NCBI RefSeq assembly: GCF_030269925.1
Contig: NC_085133.1
Location: 6,468,001-6,532,000 of the forward strand
Direction: 5' to 3'
DNA length: 64,000 nt
Source of the DNA: Bombyx mori
Taxonomy: Eukaryota; Arthropoda; Insecta; Lepidoptera; Bombycidae
Shown here: one piece after another, positions 21,066-32,951 of the stretch
Numbering within the stretch: the stretch's first letter is position 1
Layout: every line of letters starts with the position of its first letter
Position numbers and translations under genes: made by a program
The notes under the pieces: generated by a model
What the model was told of the DNA's origin: nothing
Seen by the model: only the letters and a program-made list of their open reading frames with translations
Database searches by the model: none

Positions 21066-21224
21066 AAAAAAAAAAAAGGTTCAGTATTTATATTCTGTTA
21101 ATTATTTTTGTAAATTTTGTTGCATACTACTTAGTACTCGTTTATAATCTTTTGAGTAAACATAACTCTTTATATTCGAATCAGAAGAGTTCATAATTTA
21201 AATACTTTCTTTTTACTAAAAGAA

Positions 21225-21420
21225 GTGTGAAGTGTGTGTGACACGTTGGATTAGTCCACTGAGTTTCTCGCCGGATCTTCTCAGTGGGTCGCGTTTCCGA
21301 TCCGGTGGTAAATTCTGCGAAGCACTTCTCTTGCTAGGGTCAGTGTTAGCATCACTCCGATTTGAGCCCCGTGAGCTCACCTACTAGCTAAGGTTACGCT
21401 GAAATAGCCTCTCAAGGCTT
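21225..21420 (-). repeat. unclassified interspersed repeat, pairs with 40190-40378
   Basis: The text CCACTGAGTTTCTCGCCGG ... GATCCGGTGGTAAATTCTGC ... AGGGTCAGTGTTAGCA ... TGAAATAGCCTCTCAAGGC is the complement of 40190-40378. It is GC-richer than its surroundings. It could be a LINE 3' region or a SINE; no internal promoter or tail settles this. Confidence 0.6.
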
Positions 21421-22349
21421 ATCAGTTTAGGTAAGAAAAAAAAAGGAAAAAAACGTTGGATGTATAATTATTTAATAACATTTGTAATGCTTTTTTGAAG
21501 TTATACTTCTTTAGGCGCGTTATGAAAAATTTATGGGAGTGAAATTTTACGATGCGTGCGCACTGTGACACAAAATTAACAGAATGAAGTTGCCCACTAA
21601 ATCGCTCATTACAATACGACGGACGTAACTTGGAGAGTCTGAATATAGCCGCAGGTGAACTTTCCGAACCGTACCGAGAATAACCGAATTTATACGATGT
21701 CAAGAAAAGGGATGTCCAATATGCGTGTTTGAGGATGTTGTTTAATCGAATTTTTTTCAAATTGATTGAAATTTAAATAAAAAAAAAGAAATAAATTTAA
21801 TGAAAATAAAGTATAACTTCTTACGCGCGTACATAAGTACATAAGTAAGTTTTTTTTTAATGTTAAATTTTTGTTTCAAAAACTGAATTTTCAAAAAAAA
21901 GATTTTTGCCTTATAAATCATTTTAAAGCTTCGAAGTTCGTGCAACAGAAACAAAAAACTTTCAGCTCGTTAAACACGTAAAGGTATGCTTAGTGTTTTG
22001 TTATTCGAGAGAACAATGTAAAATGCAACGAATTTAATTCGAATGCATATTTTTGTACTTCTACAATGTAAATATTACAAAGAAGTCACGTGCTGGGCGC
22101 GTGTATTTTTGCTCGTGAAACATTAAAAGATTTGTTTTGAGTATTTTTATGGCGAAACGTGGGCGAAACCGTTCGCTTTCCGAAGCTGAGAAAGCGAATA
22201 TGGTTTCGTCGACTTTGGCGTGTGAAGACGGAGCGTAAAAAACAGTACCGTTCAAATTTAACCCTGTTACCTCTTGCAGGAATCATCAAATAATGTAGAT
22301 TAAGCTTAGAAAACATGTTTACGATAAAACGTTATTTTAAAGTTTTTTT
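21421..22349. other. AT-rich stretch; minus-strand frames without recognisable motif
   Basis: Four minus-strand frames overlap here (112 aa at 21422-21760, 65 aa at 21757-21954, 64 and 76 aa at 22061-22316). None shows a domain, signal peptide or splice context that I can recognise, and the lysine and phenylalanine runs follow A/T tracts. Confidence 0.4.
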
Positions 22350-22592
22350 TATTTTTTCTTGTTGCTTGGGTGGACGAGCTCACGGCCCACCTGATGTTAA
22401 GTGGTTACTGGAGCCCATAGACATCTACAACGTAAATGCGCCACCCACCTTGAGATATAAGTTCTAAAGTCTCAGTATAGTTACAACGGCTGCCCCACCC
22501 TTAAAACCGAAACGCATTACTGCTTAACGGCAGAAATAGGCAGGGCGGTGGTACCTACCCGTGCGGACTCACAAGAGGTCCTAACACCAGTA
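22350..22592 (-). mobile_element. Bm1 SINE, 5'-truncated
   Basis: The 3' body is on the minus strand, from the T-run and GTTGCTTGGGTGGACGAGC to GGTCCTAACACCAG. It is well preserved. Confidence 0.9.
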
Positions 22593-22858
22593 AAAGTTTT
22601 GCATTAAAAAGTGGCAACGGTGCTGTAATTGCAGTTTCATCACCCAAAGGGAAGATGAAATCAAATTATCATATCATTATAAAATTAAATGCAATAGTAC
22701 TTTTTACGCGCAATGTATATAATCAGCTGATACGCGCAGTGATCCCATCTCGTGTATAATCGAGTCTAGTATAGTCTAGCCTTGGACTTGCGCTTAAGGG
22801 AATATGGACATTTCTAACTCAAGAAAGCTTTGTGTTTAACTCGGAAAATTAATACCTA

Positions 22859-23262
22859 CTAGAGGTCCCGCAGTAGTCGAAATTCGACTATAATTAATTG
22901 GAATTGTAAGTTTGTACACTATTGTGATTGTATTTTATGCTTCTATAATCACAAATTTCGCCAAGACTACACTACAAAAAATATTAACAAAGACAAACAA
23001 TATTTAATCTCAATTTGACAACAGACGTCAAGAACAAAAGTTTGACAATAAATAGTATGCATGCGTGTGTGCGTCAAATACATGGTATGTAGTGTGTGTA
23101 ATGTTTTCTTTATCGATTTAATGTATCTTTTATGCATTATTTAAAAAAAATATTAGCATTGTGCACTTTTTCTCTATTTTCTCTATAAGTGTGGAAAATT
23201 TCATACTCCTCCCTCCGCGCAATTTTCGTAAAAAGGGATACAAAGTTTTTGCTTCATATAGA
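22859..23262 (-). mobile_element. non-autonomous Helitron, family B
   Basis: On the minus strand it starts TC and contains GAAGCAAAAACTTTGTATCC; it ends with the hairpin TAGTCGAATTTCGACTA (22874-22890), 11 bp, then CTAG (22859-22862). A perfect stem just before CTRR is the defining Helitron 3' structure. Other copies: 29741 (minus), 42011 (plus), 60033 (minus). Confidence 0.8.
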
Positions 23263-24567
23263 TTGTCTATGAGGACCTTACCACACCTTTTATAATACGG
23301 AAAAAAAAAGCGACAAATATGTAACGTAAGCTTTGAAAACTAATGCTGCATCACTAGAATTTTGAAAATTCATCGTTATGAAATTGATTTCGTAAAAATA
23401 GTATTATATATCACCAGATTGCGTCTTTGAAATGGATGACGTAACGTAATGACACTTACATATGAATCAATTAATAAAATTTATCAAATTCTAACTTTGC
23501 TTGGAATCATATTATAATTTATGTATTAACATACACAAGTTTATTAATATAATCCAATAACAAATTATTTGAGCGGACCATTCAAATATCTGGAATAGTC
23601 TCCGTATGCTCTATTAAGGCGAAGTTAAACTTTACGCTATATGAAATATAATGTTTTATTTATTTTAAAGAAAAAAAAATACTTTTGTATCTAATAATAC
23701 CATATATATTTTATCTAATTTGTTTTAAAAAACACTACTTATATAAGAATAATTACATTCGTTTTTTTATCAATAAATTTATTTTTCCAAGTACTATTTA
23801 TTGTTTTGAAGAAAAATTTTTGTGACTCTTTCAAATTTTGTAAATTGTAATTTTTGGCTCTTGCTAATCAAAAGGTTGCCGATCTCTGGCTTAGATGGAC
23901 GTCTGTCCTGCTCGTTTTAGTCCATCCGCTAGGATGTTCAGAACTTTAATACATGAGTTCAAAGTGTCCATTAAGTAGTTCCGGCTTGCTTTGCACAGGC
24001 AGGATGGAGTCACGATACGCCACTGTACAATAAACACCAAATGTACCAGCAATAATAAATGGAATTCTGATATTCTTCCATCGTGGGTAGTCGTGTAAAT
24101 TATATATTTATCCGCCTTTATTCCTGCCCACGGACTTGAAAACCGGCTGTGTGAAGTGGCTATATAAGACTAATTTGGGTAGAATACCCAATAAACTACG
24201 GATGTAATTTCCGATATCGTCTTATCGCATTAAAAGTGTACAATTTCCAAAAATATTCGAAATTGAGTTAATATGCGGAATCATTTGGTATCACCAGTAT
24301 TTTTCTCATAAATACTGTCAAAAGAGCGTAGTTTAGCTTTAGTTTTTTTTTTAGTTTCCCTATGTTTTGTCTACTATTAACAAAGTTAATACATAATTTT
24401 ATCTTACTTTAAAAGACAGAAAATGTAACTGGTGCAAAATAAAAAAGAAATGTTGCAAAGATGATTAATATTAAAAATATCACGTTAAATCATGTTAAAC
24501 CTTTAAAACACTCTCCTGTAAAATTAGTAAGATTTGAGATTATACAGTTTTAAAGCGAGAAGACGGT
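23263..24567. other. about 1.3 kb without identified elements
   Basis: Strongly AT-rich, with no long reading frame and no repeat that I recognise apart from simple A/T runs. Confidence 0.5.
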
Positions 24568-24677
24568 AGGCAGCGGCTTGGCTCTGCCCCTGGCATTGCT
24601 GAAGTCCATGGGCGACGGTAACCACTCACCATCAGGAGGGCCGTGCGCTCGTCTGCCCACAAGAGAGAAAAAAAAAA
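24568..24677 (+). repeat. LINE 3' tail
   Basis: The tail GGTAGGCAGCGGCTTGGCTC ... GGCGACGGTAACCACTCACC ends in GAGAGAAAAAAAAAA. No ORF2 codons remain. Confidence 0.75.
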
Positions 24678-24974
24678 GACGATATGTTTTTTTAAGTTCT
24701 CACAGGTTATTATGAAATTACATCCAATGCCAATAAATAATGTTCCTCTTAAATGTTTCGGTTCAAATTGAAACCTCCCCCTTAACCAGGTAACGCAATG
24801 CAAACGTAACCACGTAGCCGCTTCTAAGAAGCCAGATAAAAAGGTTTGTGTCTCATAAATTATTGTGCTTTTTTGAATAATTCAATTCTTTCTTGTGTCA
24901 TTCAAATCGTTGTAGTTCAAATAAAAATTTCGTGTTTATTTTTGAAGATTATTGACGTCGTTTAGACGTCGTTT

Positions 24975-25219
24975 ACTGGTGGTAGGACCTCTTGTGAGTC
25001 CGCACAGGTAGGTACCACCGCCCCGCCTATTTCTGCCGTGAAGCAGTAATGCGTTTCGGTTTGAAGGGTGGGGCAGCCGTTGTGACTATACTGAGACCTT
25101 AGAACTATATCTCAAGGTGTGTGGCGCATTTACGTTGTAGATGTTTATGGGCTCCAGTAACCACTTAACACCAGGTGGGCTGTGAGCTCGTCCACACATC
25201 TAAGCAATAAAAAAAAAAG
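24975..25219 (+). mobile_element. Bm1 SINE, 5'-truncated
   Basis: Near-consensus 3' body (ACTGGTGGTAGGACCTC to CATCTAAGCAATAAAAAAAA). Confidence 0.92.
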
Positions 25220-25309
25220 ACATTTAGAAGTCCATGGCCGCCTTTAAAAGTACCCCCTGCGTAATCCTACGCTTATTAGAAAACACAGTCTCCCTGGAAA
25301 TTATTTATA

Positions 25310-25480
25310 ATTTTTTTTTTGCTTAGAAGGATGGACGAGCTCACAGCCCACCTGGTATTAAGTGGTTACTGGAGTCTATAGACATCTACAACGTAAATGC
25401 GCCACCCACCTTGAGATATAAGTACTAAGATCTCAGTATTGTTACAACGGCTGTCCCACCCTTCAAACCGAAACGCATAT
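25310..25480 (-). mobile_element. Bm1 SINE, truncated at both ends of the body
   Basis: The 3' part runs from the T-run and GCTTAGAAGGATGGACGAG to CTTCAAACCGAAACGCAT, where the match stops abruptly. It lies 90 bp from the plus-strand copy at 24975, making a head-to-head inverted pair that could fold as a hairpin. Confidence 0.88.
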
Positions 25481-25780
25481 CCATATCTGCAATGGTCTAT
25501 TTTGCGTACTATTGCTAGCTTCCCCGTTATCCATTCTTAGTAGTAGAGTTTCTACGTAACTGCTCCCTGTAATTCCTGTCTTGAATATCAGTGATAAGGC
25601 ATCGTATGAACGTATCAATTCTAAGTTCCAATAGGAAAATTCGAACCGCCTTCCGCTACACGTTGTTGTGAAATTTCAACCTATCATTTAATTATTGTGG
25701 CATTTTTTATTTTTAGCTTCAGACATCTAATGTCCTCTGCTAATTGATTGTTAGTAGTAACTAATACTAATGACATAATA

Positions 25781-26051
25781 TTTTATACCTTTAAACGAGC
25801 CATTCTTGTATATAACTATATATAGATCATCTGAATCTCGGAAACGGCTCCAACGATTTTCATTAAATTTAGTATACAGGGGATTTCGGGGGCGATAAAT
25901 CGATCTAGCTACGATTTATTTTCAGAAAATGTTGTTTTATTCGTGTTCTCAATAATCAACTCTTCCCGACATCTATTGGCGAATAATAATACTATTTTTC
26001 TTAATTGAGGGCAACTAACCGCTTTAAAGACACAACAAGATCGTCATCTAG
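25781..26051 (+). mobile_element. Helitron-like repeat, family C
   Basis: It starts TTTTATACCTTTAAACGAGC, passes GGAAACGGCTCCAACGATTT and CAGGGGATTTCGGGGGCGAT, and ends CATCTAG-T. It shares the CTAG/T border of the other Helitrons, but I see no TC start or terminal hairpin, so the class is tentative. Other copies: 32952 and 41403. Confidence 0.65.
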
Positions 26052-26069
26052 TATATACCTATATAATAA

Positions 26070-26140
26070 TGAGCGAAGAAATGTTATATGATAGAGGAGT
26101 ATGGAAGGAGAAAACATGTTGCGCCGACCCCAGGTGACTG
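26070..26140 (+). pseudogene. LINE ORF2 last codons (KTCCADP type)
   Basis: The frame ends MSEEMLYDRGVWKEKTCCAD, P, R, stop, followed by GGGAGAAGGGCAGGAGAATA. This is the typical end of an RTE-like ORF2 and is followed by a GA microsatellite. Confidence 0.65.
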
Positions 26141-26168
26141 GGAGAAGGGCAGGAGAATAATGAGTATT

Positions 26169-26192
26169 AGAGAGAGAGAGAGAGAGAGAGAG
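26169..26192 (+). repeat. (GA)n microsatellite
   Basis: Twelve or so uninterrupted AG units follow the LINE end at 26070-26160, a position where such elements often carry a simple-repeat tail. Confidence 0.9.
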
Positions 26193-27182
26193 AACTAATA
26201 CAAACTATTACAATCAATTAAGCTGATATATGACCTACATGCATAAAATTACATCGTATGATTCTTTAGGCTTTTAAGTTTCATAAGTAAAACGAGGCTA
26301 TCCTGGGAAGCCACATCGATTTACCGAGACGCGTGCACGTCTTTACGTCTGCGGTCACAGGTTCGATTTTTTTTATTCTTCGCCTCGGAACACGCGGGAA
26401 ACCGCAAACATTGAGTGAACATTGTTCAATCATAGTTTAAACTTGGAAAAAAAGGCTTTAAAATTGATCGATTTGTAGCCCGTAATGTTTAGTGTGTGTG
26501 GGACAAATAAATAGGTTTAGTAGTATTGTAGAAAGAACGTGCCTTAATCTGCGACTGATTTTTGTTTTTTTTTTCCTTCGATTTTCATTTTGATAGCGTG
26601 GCTTAGTGAATAAATGTATTTAATGATGGTGGTGGTGATAATGGTTAATTGAACTCTCTTGTTGCCAATATACAACGTAAATATCGTTCGTTCGCTAGCT
26701 CGAGATATTACGTACCGACGGATGTACAAATCGATTTGTAGTTTAGGTATAAACCGTTCCAAATTTAAACGGGGGTGAAATCGCGTGGCACGTTCTGTTT
26801 GTAATGAATTCTAAACCATTCTTTTGTCGTTGGCAAATAAAAAAAAAAAAAAGAGCCAGACAGTCAAAAACCAAGACACGTTAAGGTAATCTTGTATGTA
26901 CCGCAGCGCAATGCTAATTATTACACTATAACACGTTGGTTAGCATTCGGAAGCGGCGCCAAACGATTTATGAGCTTTGTCACCGAGAAGATCGATGGAT
27001 CGAATTTTTAATCGATTGCCACCCGACTAGGGTGTTTGACGCGATTTTGTTTGTTAAATTATCATTGTTTGCCATAAATACCATATCGGAGGGAGGAAAG
27101 GTTATTTGGCTTGAGCGGCATTATTATAACTTTACAGGAGTGCCAATTAAGGTTTAATATTTGGAAAAAAAATCATAACAAA
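26193..27182. other. about 1 kb without identified elements
   Basis: AT-rich. Frames at 26544-26762 (minus) and 26936-27157 (plus) have no recognisable content. Confidence 0.45.
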
Positions 27183-27624
27183 AAAAAACTTATTTTTATT
27201 GCTTATATGGGTGGACGAGCTCACAGCCCACCTGTTGTTAAGTGGTTACTGGAGCCCATAGACATCCACAACGTAAATGGGCCACCCACCTTGAGATATA
27301 AGTTCTAAGGTCTCAGTATAGTTACAACGGCTGCCCCGCCCTTCGAACCGAAACGCATTACTGCTTCACGGCAGAAATAGGCAGGGCGGTGGTACGTCTA
27401 CCCGTACGGACTACCAAGAGGTCCTACCACCAGTAATTACGCAAATTATAATTTTGCGGGTTTGATTTTTATTACACGATGGTATTCCTTCACCGTGGAA
27501 GTCAATCGTGAACATTTATTGAGTACGTATTTCATTAGAAAAATTGATACCCGCCTGCGGGATTCGAACACCGGTGCATCGCTCAACATGCATCGGACGT
27601 CTTATCCTTTAGGCCACGACGACT
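27183..27624 (-). mobile_element. full-length Bm1 SINE
   Basis: The whole unit is present on the minus strand. The tRNA-like head (27550-27624) reads GTCGTCGTGGCCTAAAGGAT with B-box-like GTGTTCGAATCCCGC. It is followed by the ACCAATTTTTCTAATGAAAT linker, the TTCACGATTGACTTCCACGG region, the GGTGGTAGGACCTC body and a poly-A end at 27183. Head-containing copies are the ones that can be transcribed by RNA polymerase III. Confidence 0.93.
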
Positions 27625-28998
27625 TCGAAAAGACTTAATTGAAGTTCAATTAAAAATATCGAACTCTTGATGCTAATACCAAATAAAACGCGTCTTTAAT
27701 TACAAAGGTAAATGACGCGTATTGAGAGAAATGTCCTCGATATTATCATTTTGCTCTCTAGAAATACGTCTGAGTGTGACGGTGTTCACCATTAACCATT
27801 GATGTCAGCAAATAACAGCGCCGTAGCAAAAGATAATGTTTACCGGTGAGAACTATGCTCGAACGCGATAGTGGTTCCGAATACGGATATCCATGTTACT
27901 TCAAGAAAACTAGTACATAAAATATTGGGTTGAGTCGTCCAACACACCTACTCTTAGGGATTTCTTGTATCAAGTCGCTGGTTGTCTGAGGCACTTCTGT
28001 AAAAGCCGTTTGCTTGAATTTTGCGATAGTATCGAGGGCTAGAATTTTTTTAAGCAAGCATTTCTGGTCGAATTACCTTAGCTGAGCATCTCACATTTTG
28101 ATTATTTAGGTCATTGTACTCAAAGAGTATGTGATGGATAGTTTCTACCTCCAACAAGTCTTCCGCTTATCCTGCATCCTTTTCCAAAGTGATTCAGAGT
28201 CCATAGCATGTGAGATGTAAAATCTTCTGACGGTATTCTTTTCGTGAGCGCCCTTTTTATTTTAGTTGGGTTTTGGGTTGCAATAAGGCACGGCAATAAG
28301 GTGTATTCTCTCACTCTCTCCCCCCTGTCGTTCATAAGACCATCTGATGTTAATTTCGTTACCATCCTATGAACTAGACTAGCTTTTATTAGGTGTAACC
28401 TCAAATTTTTATACTAAAATAAACTGCCTGCCAAGTCGATGAAGGACATTTAAAAATAAAGAACATTCTTGATTCTCTTGACGAAAGACTTTTCAGAATA
28501 TCTTTTTGTACCATTTTTCATTTCTATATACATGCTAAATACTAAGTTTAAGACATTGTAACAAATATTAGCGTAAATTTGGCGTTTTGTGTGCACTAGT
28601 GCAACGCGACGTGCTTCAAGCATCTGAATCGATTAATTTGCATTAGAATAATTTTATAAATCGTTATCGATTTGCATAAATACCTTTTAAAACAATGGAC
28701 CCATAACTTTAGAGATTCTTGCTATAAGTTTTGTTGCAAGAGATATAAATAAGATCTAAAATAGAAATGGAATTAATTTTATTGTCTTGTTTTTTTTAAT
28801 TCAGAGTTAGATGATGTCATTTGATATAACAATCTTGTAGACTTAATCGACTATTTTAGTCACAAATCGTCATATTTTCTCTGTTTTATATCCACTATTT
28901 CTTTTCAGCACAATTATTACCTATATCTAACTAAATCGGATATGACGACCAATGAACATATCATCTAAATTAAAATGGTACATTATCGATAGTTTGAA
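27625..28998. other. about 1.4 kb; one unexplained 94-aa frame
   Basis: The minus-strand frame at 28120-28404 (94 aa; KASLVHRMVTKLTSDGLMND, HFGKGCRISGRLVGG) has less AT-biased codons than its surroundings, and the text reads like a retroelement remnant. I cannot assign it. The rest is AT-rich. Confidence 0.35.
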
Positions 28999-29406
28999 GT
29001 CGTCGTGGCCTAAAGGATAAGATTTCCAGTGCATCCGTGTGTAGCGATGCACCGGTGTTCCAATCCCGCTGGCAAGTACATTTTTTTTCTAATGAAATAC
29101 GTACTTAACAGATGTTCACGATTGACTTCCACGTTGAAGGAATAACATCGTGTAGTAAAAATCAAACCCGCAAAACTATAATTTGCGTAATTACTAGTGG
29201 TAGGACGTCTTGTGAGTCCGCCTGGGTAGGTATCACCACCCTGCCTATTTCGGCCGTGAAGCCGTAATGCGTTTTGGTTTGAAGGGTGGGGCAGCCGTTC
29301 TAACTATACTGAGACCTTAGAATTGTAGATGTCTATGGTCTTCGGTAACTGCTAAACACCAAAAAGGCCGTGAGCTCGTCCAAACAACTAAGCAATAAAA
29401 AAAAAA
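28999..29406 (+). mobile_element. nearly full-length Bm1 SINE
   Basis: It begins with the tRNA-like head GTCGTCGTGGCCTAAAGGAT and GTGTTCCAATCCCGC (B box with one change, C for G) and runs to the poly-A end. The distal body has lost about 50 bp (CTTATATCTCAAGG...GCATTTACG). Confidence 0.92.
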
Positions 29407-29740
29407 TACGAACAGGGCACAACGTAACACAAATTATGTAAAGTTTCAATATCTTAGCCAAAATCGGAGTTTTGTGTTATAATCATAACTTATTGATAAT
29501 TATATGTGATGGATGACAGATCACAACGATAAAGTAATTAGGTTGACTAGAGATAAAAATGAGAACAATAAAAAAAAAACCTTAAAAAAAAAACCTTAAA
29601 AAAAACTGCGTTTCAAATTCCTATATTAGAGCGATGTTAAAATCTTACTTATATTGAATGAATAAAACGCAATAAAACATGTAAATCCTACAAATATATC
29701 CACACAAAAAACTAACGGACTATCACCGTATCAACTGATA
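29407..29740. other. nothing recognised except A-rich direct repeats
   Basis: A short tandem AAAAAAAAACCTTAAA occurs at about 29570-29605. Confidence 0.5.
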
Positions 29741-30150
29741 CTAGAGGTCCCGCAGTAGTCGAAATTCGACTATAATTAATTGGAATTGTAAGTTTATACA
29801 ACATTATGATTGTATTTTATACTTCTATAATCACAAATTTCGCCAAGACTACACTATAAAAAATATTAACAAACACAAACCATATTCTATTCTCAATTTG
29901 ACAACAGACGTCAAGAACAAAAGTTTGACAATAAATAGTATGCATGCGTGTCTGCGTCAAATACATGGTATGTAGTGTGTGTAACGTTTTCTTTATTGAT
30001 TTAATGTATCTTTTATCCATTATTTTAAAAAAAATATTAGCATTGTGCACTTCTTCTCTATATTCTCTATAAGTGTGGAAAATTTCATCCTCCTCCGTCC
30101 GCGCAATTTTCTTAAAAAGGGATACAAAGTTTTTGCTTCACGTATTAATA
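29741..30150 (-). mobile_element. non-autonomous Helitron, family B
   Basis: CTAG border at 29741-29744, terminal stem AGTCGAAATTCGACT at about 29756-29770, and the same body as the copy at 22859. The 5' end near 30150 is frayed (ACGTATTAATATCAATTG). Confidence 0.8.
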
Positions 30151-30397
30151 TCAATTGATATTTCCACTCTGTCCTTCACGCCGCAGACAAAATTATTGGC
30201 TCGGATTCGTGAACTCTATTTACGAAATACATAAATGTTTTATCACGTTGTAACGAGAGTGTATCAATAAAAATTCGCATACAGTTTTGGCCCCTGTCCA
30301 TTTTTCGTGAGTATTTCTTTCCTTATATTATTTGTTGCTATATTCCATTAGTATTTATTATATGCATATATTGGTTAGATATCGTATTTCTAAATAA

Positions 30398-30500
30398 TTT
30401 TTTTTTATTGCCCTTGTAGGCAGACGAGCATACGACCCACCTGATAGTGAGTGGTTACCGTCGCCCATGGTCTTCAGCAATGCAAGGGGCAGAGCCAACC
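30398..30500 (-). repeat. LINE 3' tail
   Basis: Complement of the tail seen at 13771-14080: T-run, GCCCTTGTAGGCAGACGAGC, GTGGTTACCGTCGCCCATGG, GGGGCAGAGCCAACC. Confidence 0.75.
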
Positions 30501-31011
30501 AAACTAACCAAGATTGGCTCACATTTATAAAGAAATAATAGTACATATTTTAATACCGAGATTACATTATATCTTCACCGTAGAAATCAGGCGTTCAGGT
30601 ATTTTGGGAGAAATTAATAATAAACTTATGTTTTTTGTACAAGATTCGACCTTAATGTCGAGGAAAGTGTTTCCTGGCTGACTGACTCAGCAACGCAGAG
30701 CTTAATCCGCCGAAGCTACCAAACTTTATCTCTAATGATTGTGATCTCTCTAATCTCTAATCTAGTGAATTAAAGACCAGAAGTATGAAATTAGAATAAT
30801 TTATTTGTCTTTTTTGAGGCCTCAAACTACAATTATGGATCAAACATTTAAAAATATATTAATATTTAAAATGGTCGTATAGATATCTATCCTACATTAG
30901 AACCAATTACAATTTCAATTGTTTATAGTATGATTCTATTGCCGGCGGCGTATCATGGGTACAGCGAGGACGTTCATAGCTCACCAAATTTTCATATAAA
31001 TACGTATACAT

Positions 31012-31308
31012 GTGACTTCCACGGTGAAGGAATAAGATCGTGTAATATAACGCTTTCTTACTGGTGGCAGGACCTCTTGTGAGTCCGCACGGATAGGTAC
31101 CATCACCCGGCCTATTTCCACCGTGAAGCAGTAATACGTTTTGTTTTGAAGGGTGGGGCAGCAGTTGTAACTGTACTCAGACCTTAGAACTTATATCACG
31201 ATGGGTGGCGCATTTACGTTGCATTATGCCCATTATGTCTATGGGCTCCAGTAACCACTTAACACCACGGGCTGTGAGCTCGTCGACCCATCTAAACAAT
31301 AAAAAAAA
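31012..31308 (+). mobile_element. Bm1 SINE, head missing
   Basis: It starts in the TGACTTCCACGGTGAAGGAA region, upstream of most truncated copies here, and ends TCTAAACAATAAAAAAAATC. A 13-bp insertion (GCATTATGCCCAT region) sits near 31221. Confidence 0.88.
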
Positions 31309-32170
31309 TCATTTATATCGGACAACATCTTTTAAAGCACTATTATAAAACACGACTGATTTATATATTAACACGACACTCAAGCGACTTTCGCCTGAAA
31401 GTGAGGCATTCATTAAATATTGATACGGTGTGTTCAATCATGTTGACGCGATCCATCTAAAACAAACGGCGATTCAAATTCGAGGTCCTAACTTAATTTA
31501 TAGTTCCCGCAACCGGCAGTAAAAAAAAGCCGTAAACTCGTTTCGAGCAATGAATCCAGAAAATGACTACCAATCAACGTATAAAAATAAATTATAATGT
31601 AAATAAATAACTAGCTAACTTTATTGTTCCAAGCACCGATTTCTTCAGGTTCTTCGCTAGACGACCTCTTGCTTGTGCAACTTGAAACAAACGCGTGCGT
31701 GATAAAGACGGAAGATATCAAGCGTCTCCGTAACTTTAATCGAAGCTGTTTTATACATTACTTCCTTAGACCGTGTTGGGAATACGCTATCTATATAAAA
31801 CAAATTTAAAACCTCCATACGAACCCGAATTTAAATAAAAATACACCTTAAACGAAAAGCGTTAAAGTCAATATCGTACGCAACAGATGCCACGTTAAAT
31901 TTGTTGAAACAGAGGCGTCAAGTCATTAAGTAGTCGACGCCGAAACGCAATAAAAGTAGAAAACATAAATAAAGTTCTACAGTGAATGAGCAGCGTTCAT
32001 ATGCATCAGCAATAACGTATCGTGTGGGGGCGCTGATACGACTGAAGACCTGGTAATTATAATTCTGCATTTCGGACCTAATGGTCTCTGTCATATGAAC
32101 GAAATTACGGGCAAACGTAGAAAACTTGATAATTTTATCGTTTATGGTATTTGAAAAATCGAAAATTTAG
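31309..32170. other. no recognisable feature
   Basis: AT-rich. The 61-aa frame at 31624-31809 has no motif. Confidence 0.5.
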
Positions 32171-32204
32171 TTAAAATGCTTCTCTTTCTTCTTTTTCTCC
32201 ACCT

Positions 32205-32372
32205 TATCGCACTAGGTGGGGTCGGCACAGCTAATTTTTCTCTTCCATTCTCTTCTAACAGCCGTCATCTCAACACTCACTCCTCTCTCTCATATAGTCA
32301 TTCACACACTCCATCCATGTCTTCTTCGGTCGATCTCTTCCCCCTCTACCTTGCACTGCCATTTCAATAGAT
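32205..32372 (-). pseudogene. LINE ORF2 C-terminus, frameshifted
   Basis: Read on the minus strand, one frame gives WMECVNDYMRER and, after a shift, EMTAVRREWKRKISCADPT and a stop. Together these are the expected order of an RTE-like C-terminus, like the ends at 26070 and 57166. The two plus-strand frames here are shadows. Confidence 0.68.
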
Positions 32373-32442
32373 CTCCTTGTCACGGAGTCCTAGTCCTAGC
32401 TATTGCTTCACTAAAACAATTCATAATCACATCAAATTAATT

Positions 32443-32710
32443 AACGGCCGTCTGGTGTAGTGGTAAGTGACATGGTCACTACACAAGGGGGTCGCAGGTT
32501 CGAATCCCGCCAAGGGAAGATATTTGTATGATAAATATAAATGTCTTTTCCAGGGTTATGGTGTATATTTAATATGTGTATGTGTATAATAAAAATCTTA
32601 CATTTATTTCCGTTATCTGGTACCTGTAACACAAGTTCTTTACGAACTTATCACGGGACCAGTTAACGTGGCGTGACTGTTAGTAAATATTTATTTATTT
32701 ATTTATTTAT
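32443..32710 (+). mobile_element. tRNA-derived SINE (second family)
   Basis: Intact head (A box TGGTGTAGTGG, B box GGTTCGAATCC), full body including GTTATCTGGTACCTG, and a TTTATTTATTTA tail. It differs from the copy at 6416 by only a few bases. Confidence 0.87.
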
Positions 32711-32749
32711 AATCGCCTAAATTGTCTTAAATGGCAGACGTGTTTTGTT

Positions 32750-32866
32750 TGTTTGCTTTGTAGACAGACGAAGCAAACTGCCTTCCTAATGGTGGTATGG
32801 TATGGGGCATTGCCAAATACTACCGCAGATTACTCCACAATCCTCGCTTGAACAACGACTTTTTTT
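32750..32866 (-). repeat. decayed LINE 3' tail
   Basis: GTAGACAGACGAAGC, CCTAATGGTGGTATGG, GCCAAATACTACCGCAGATTA and CCTCGCTTGAACAACGA match in order, at low identity, the complement of the LINE end at 13771. Confidence 0.45.
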
Positions 32867-32951
32867 TATGTACAAGTGCTTTATAGAAATGAGGCTTATT
32901 TAAGCTCAAGCCTTAATGGTACTCAAACAACGTTTCCTACTGTGAATTCAT

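Noticed and set aside
21422..21760. 112-aa minus-strand gene
   Set aside because: Phe/Leu/Asn/Lys-rich as expected from AT-rich DNA, without domain or splice signals.
32176..32440. two overlapping plus-strand frames
   Set aside because: They are shadows of a LINE C-terminus on the minus strand.
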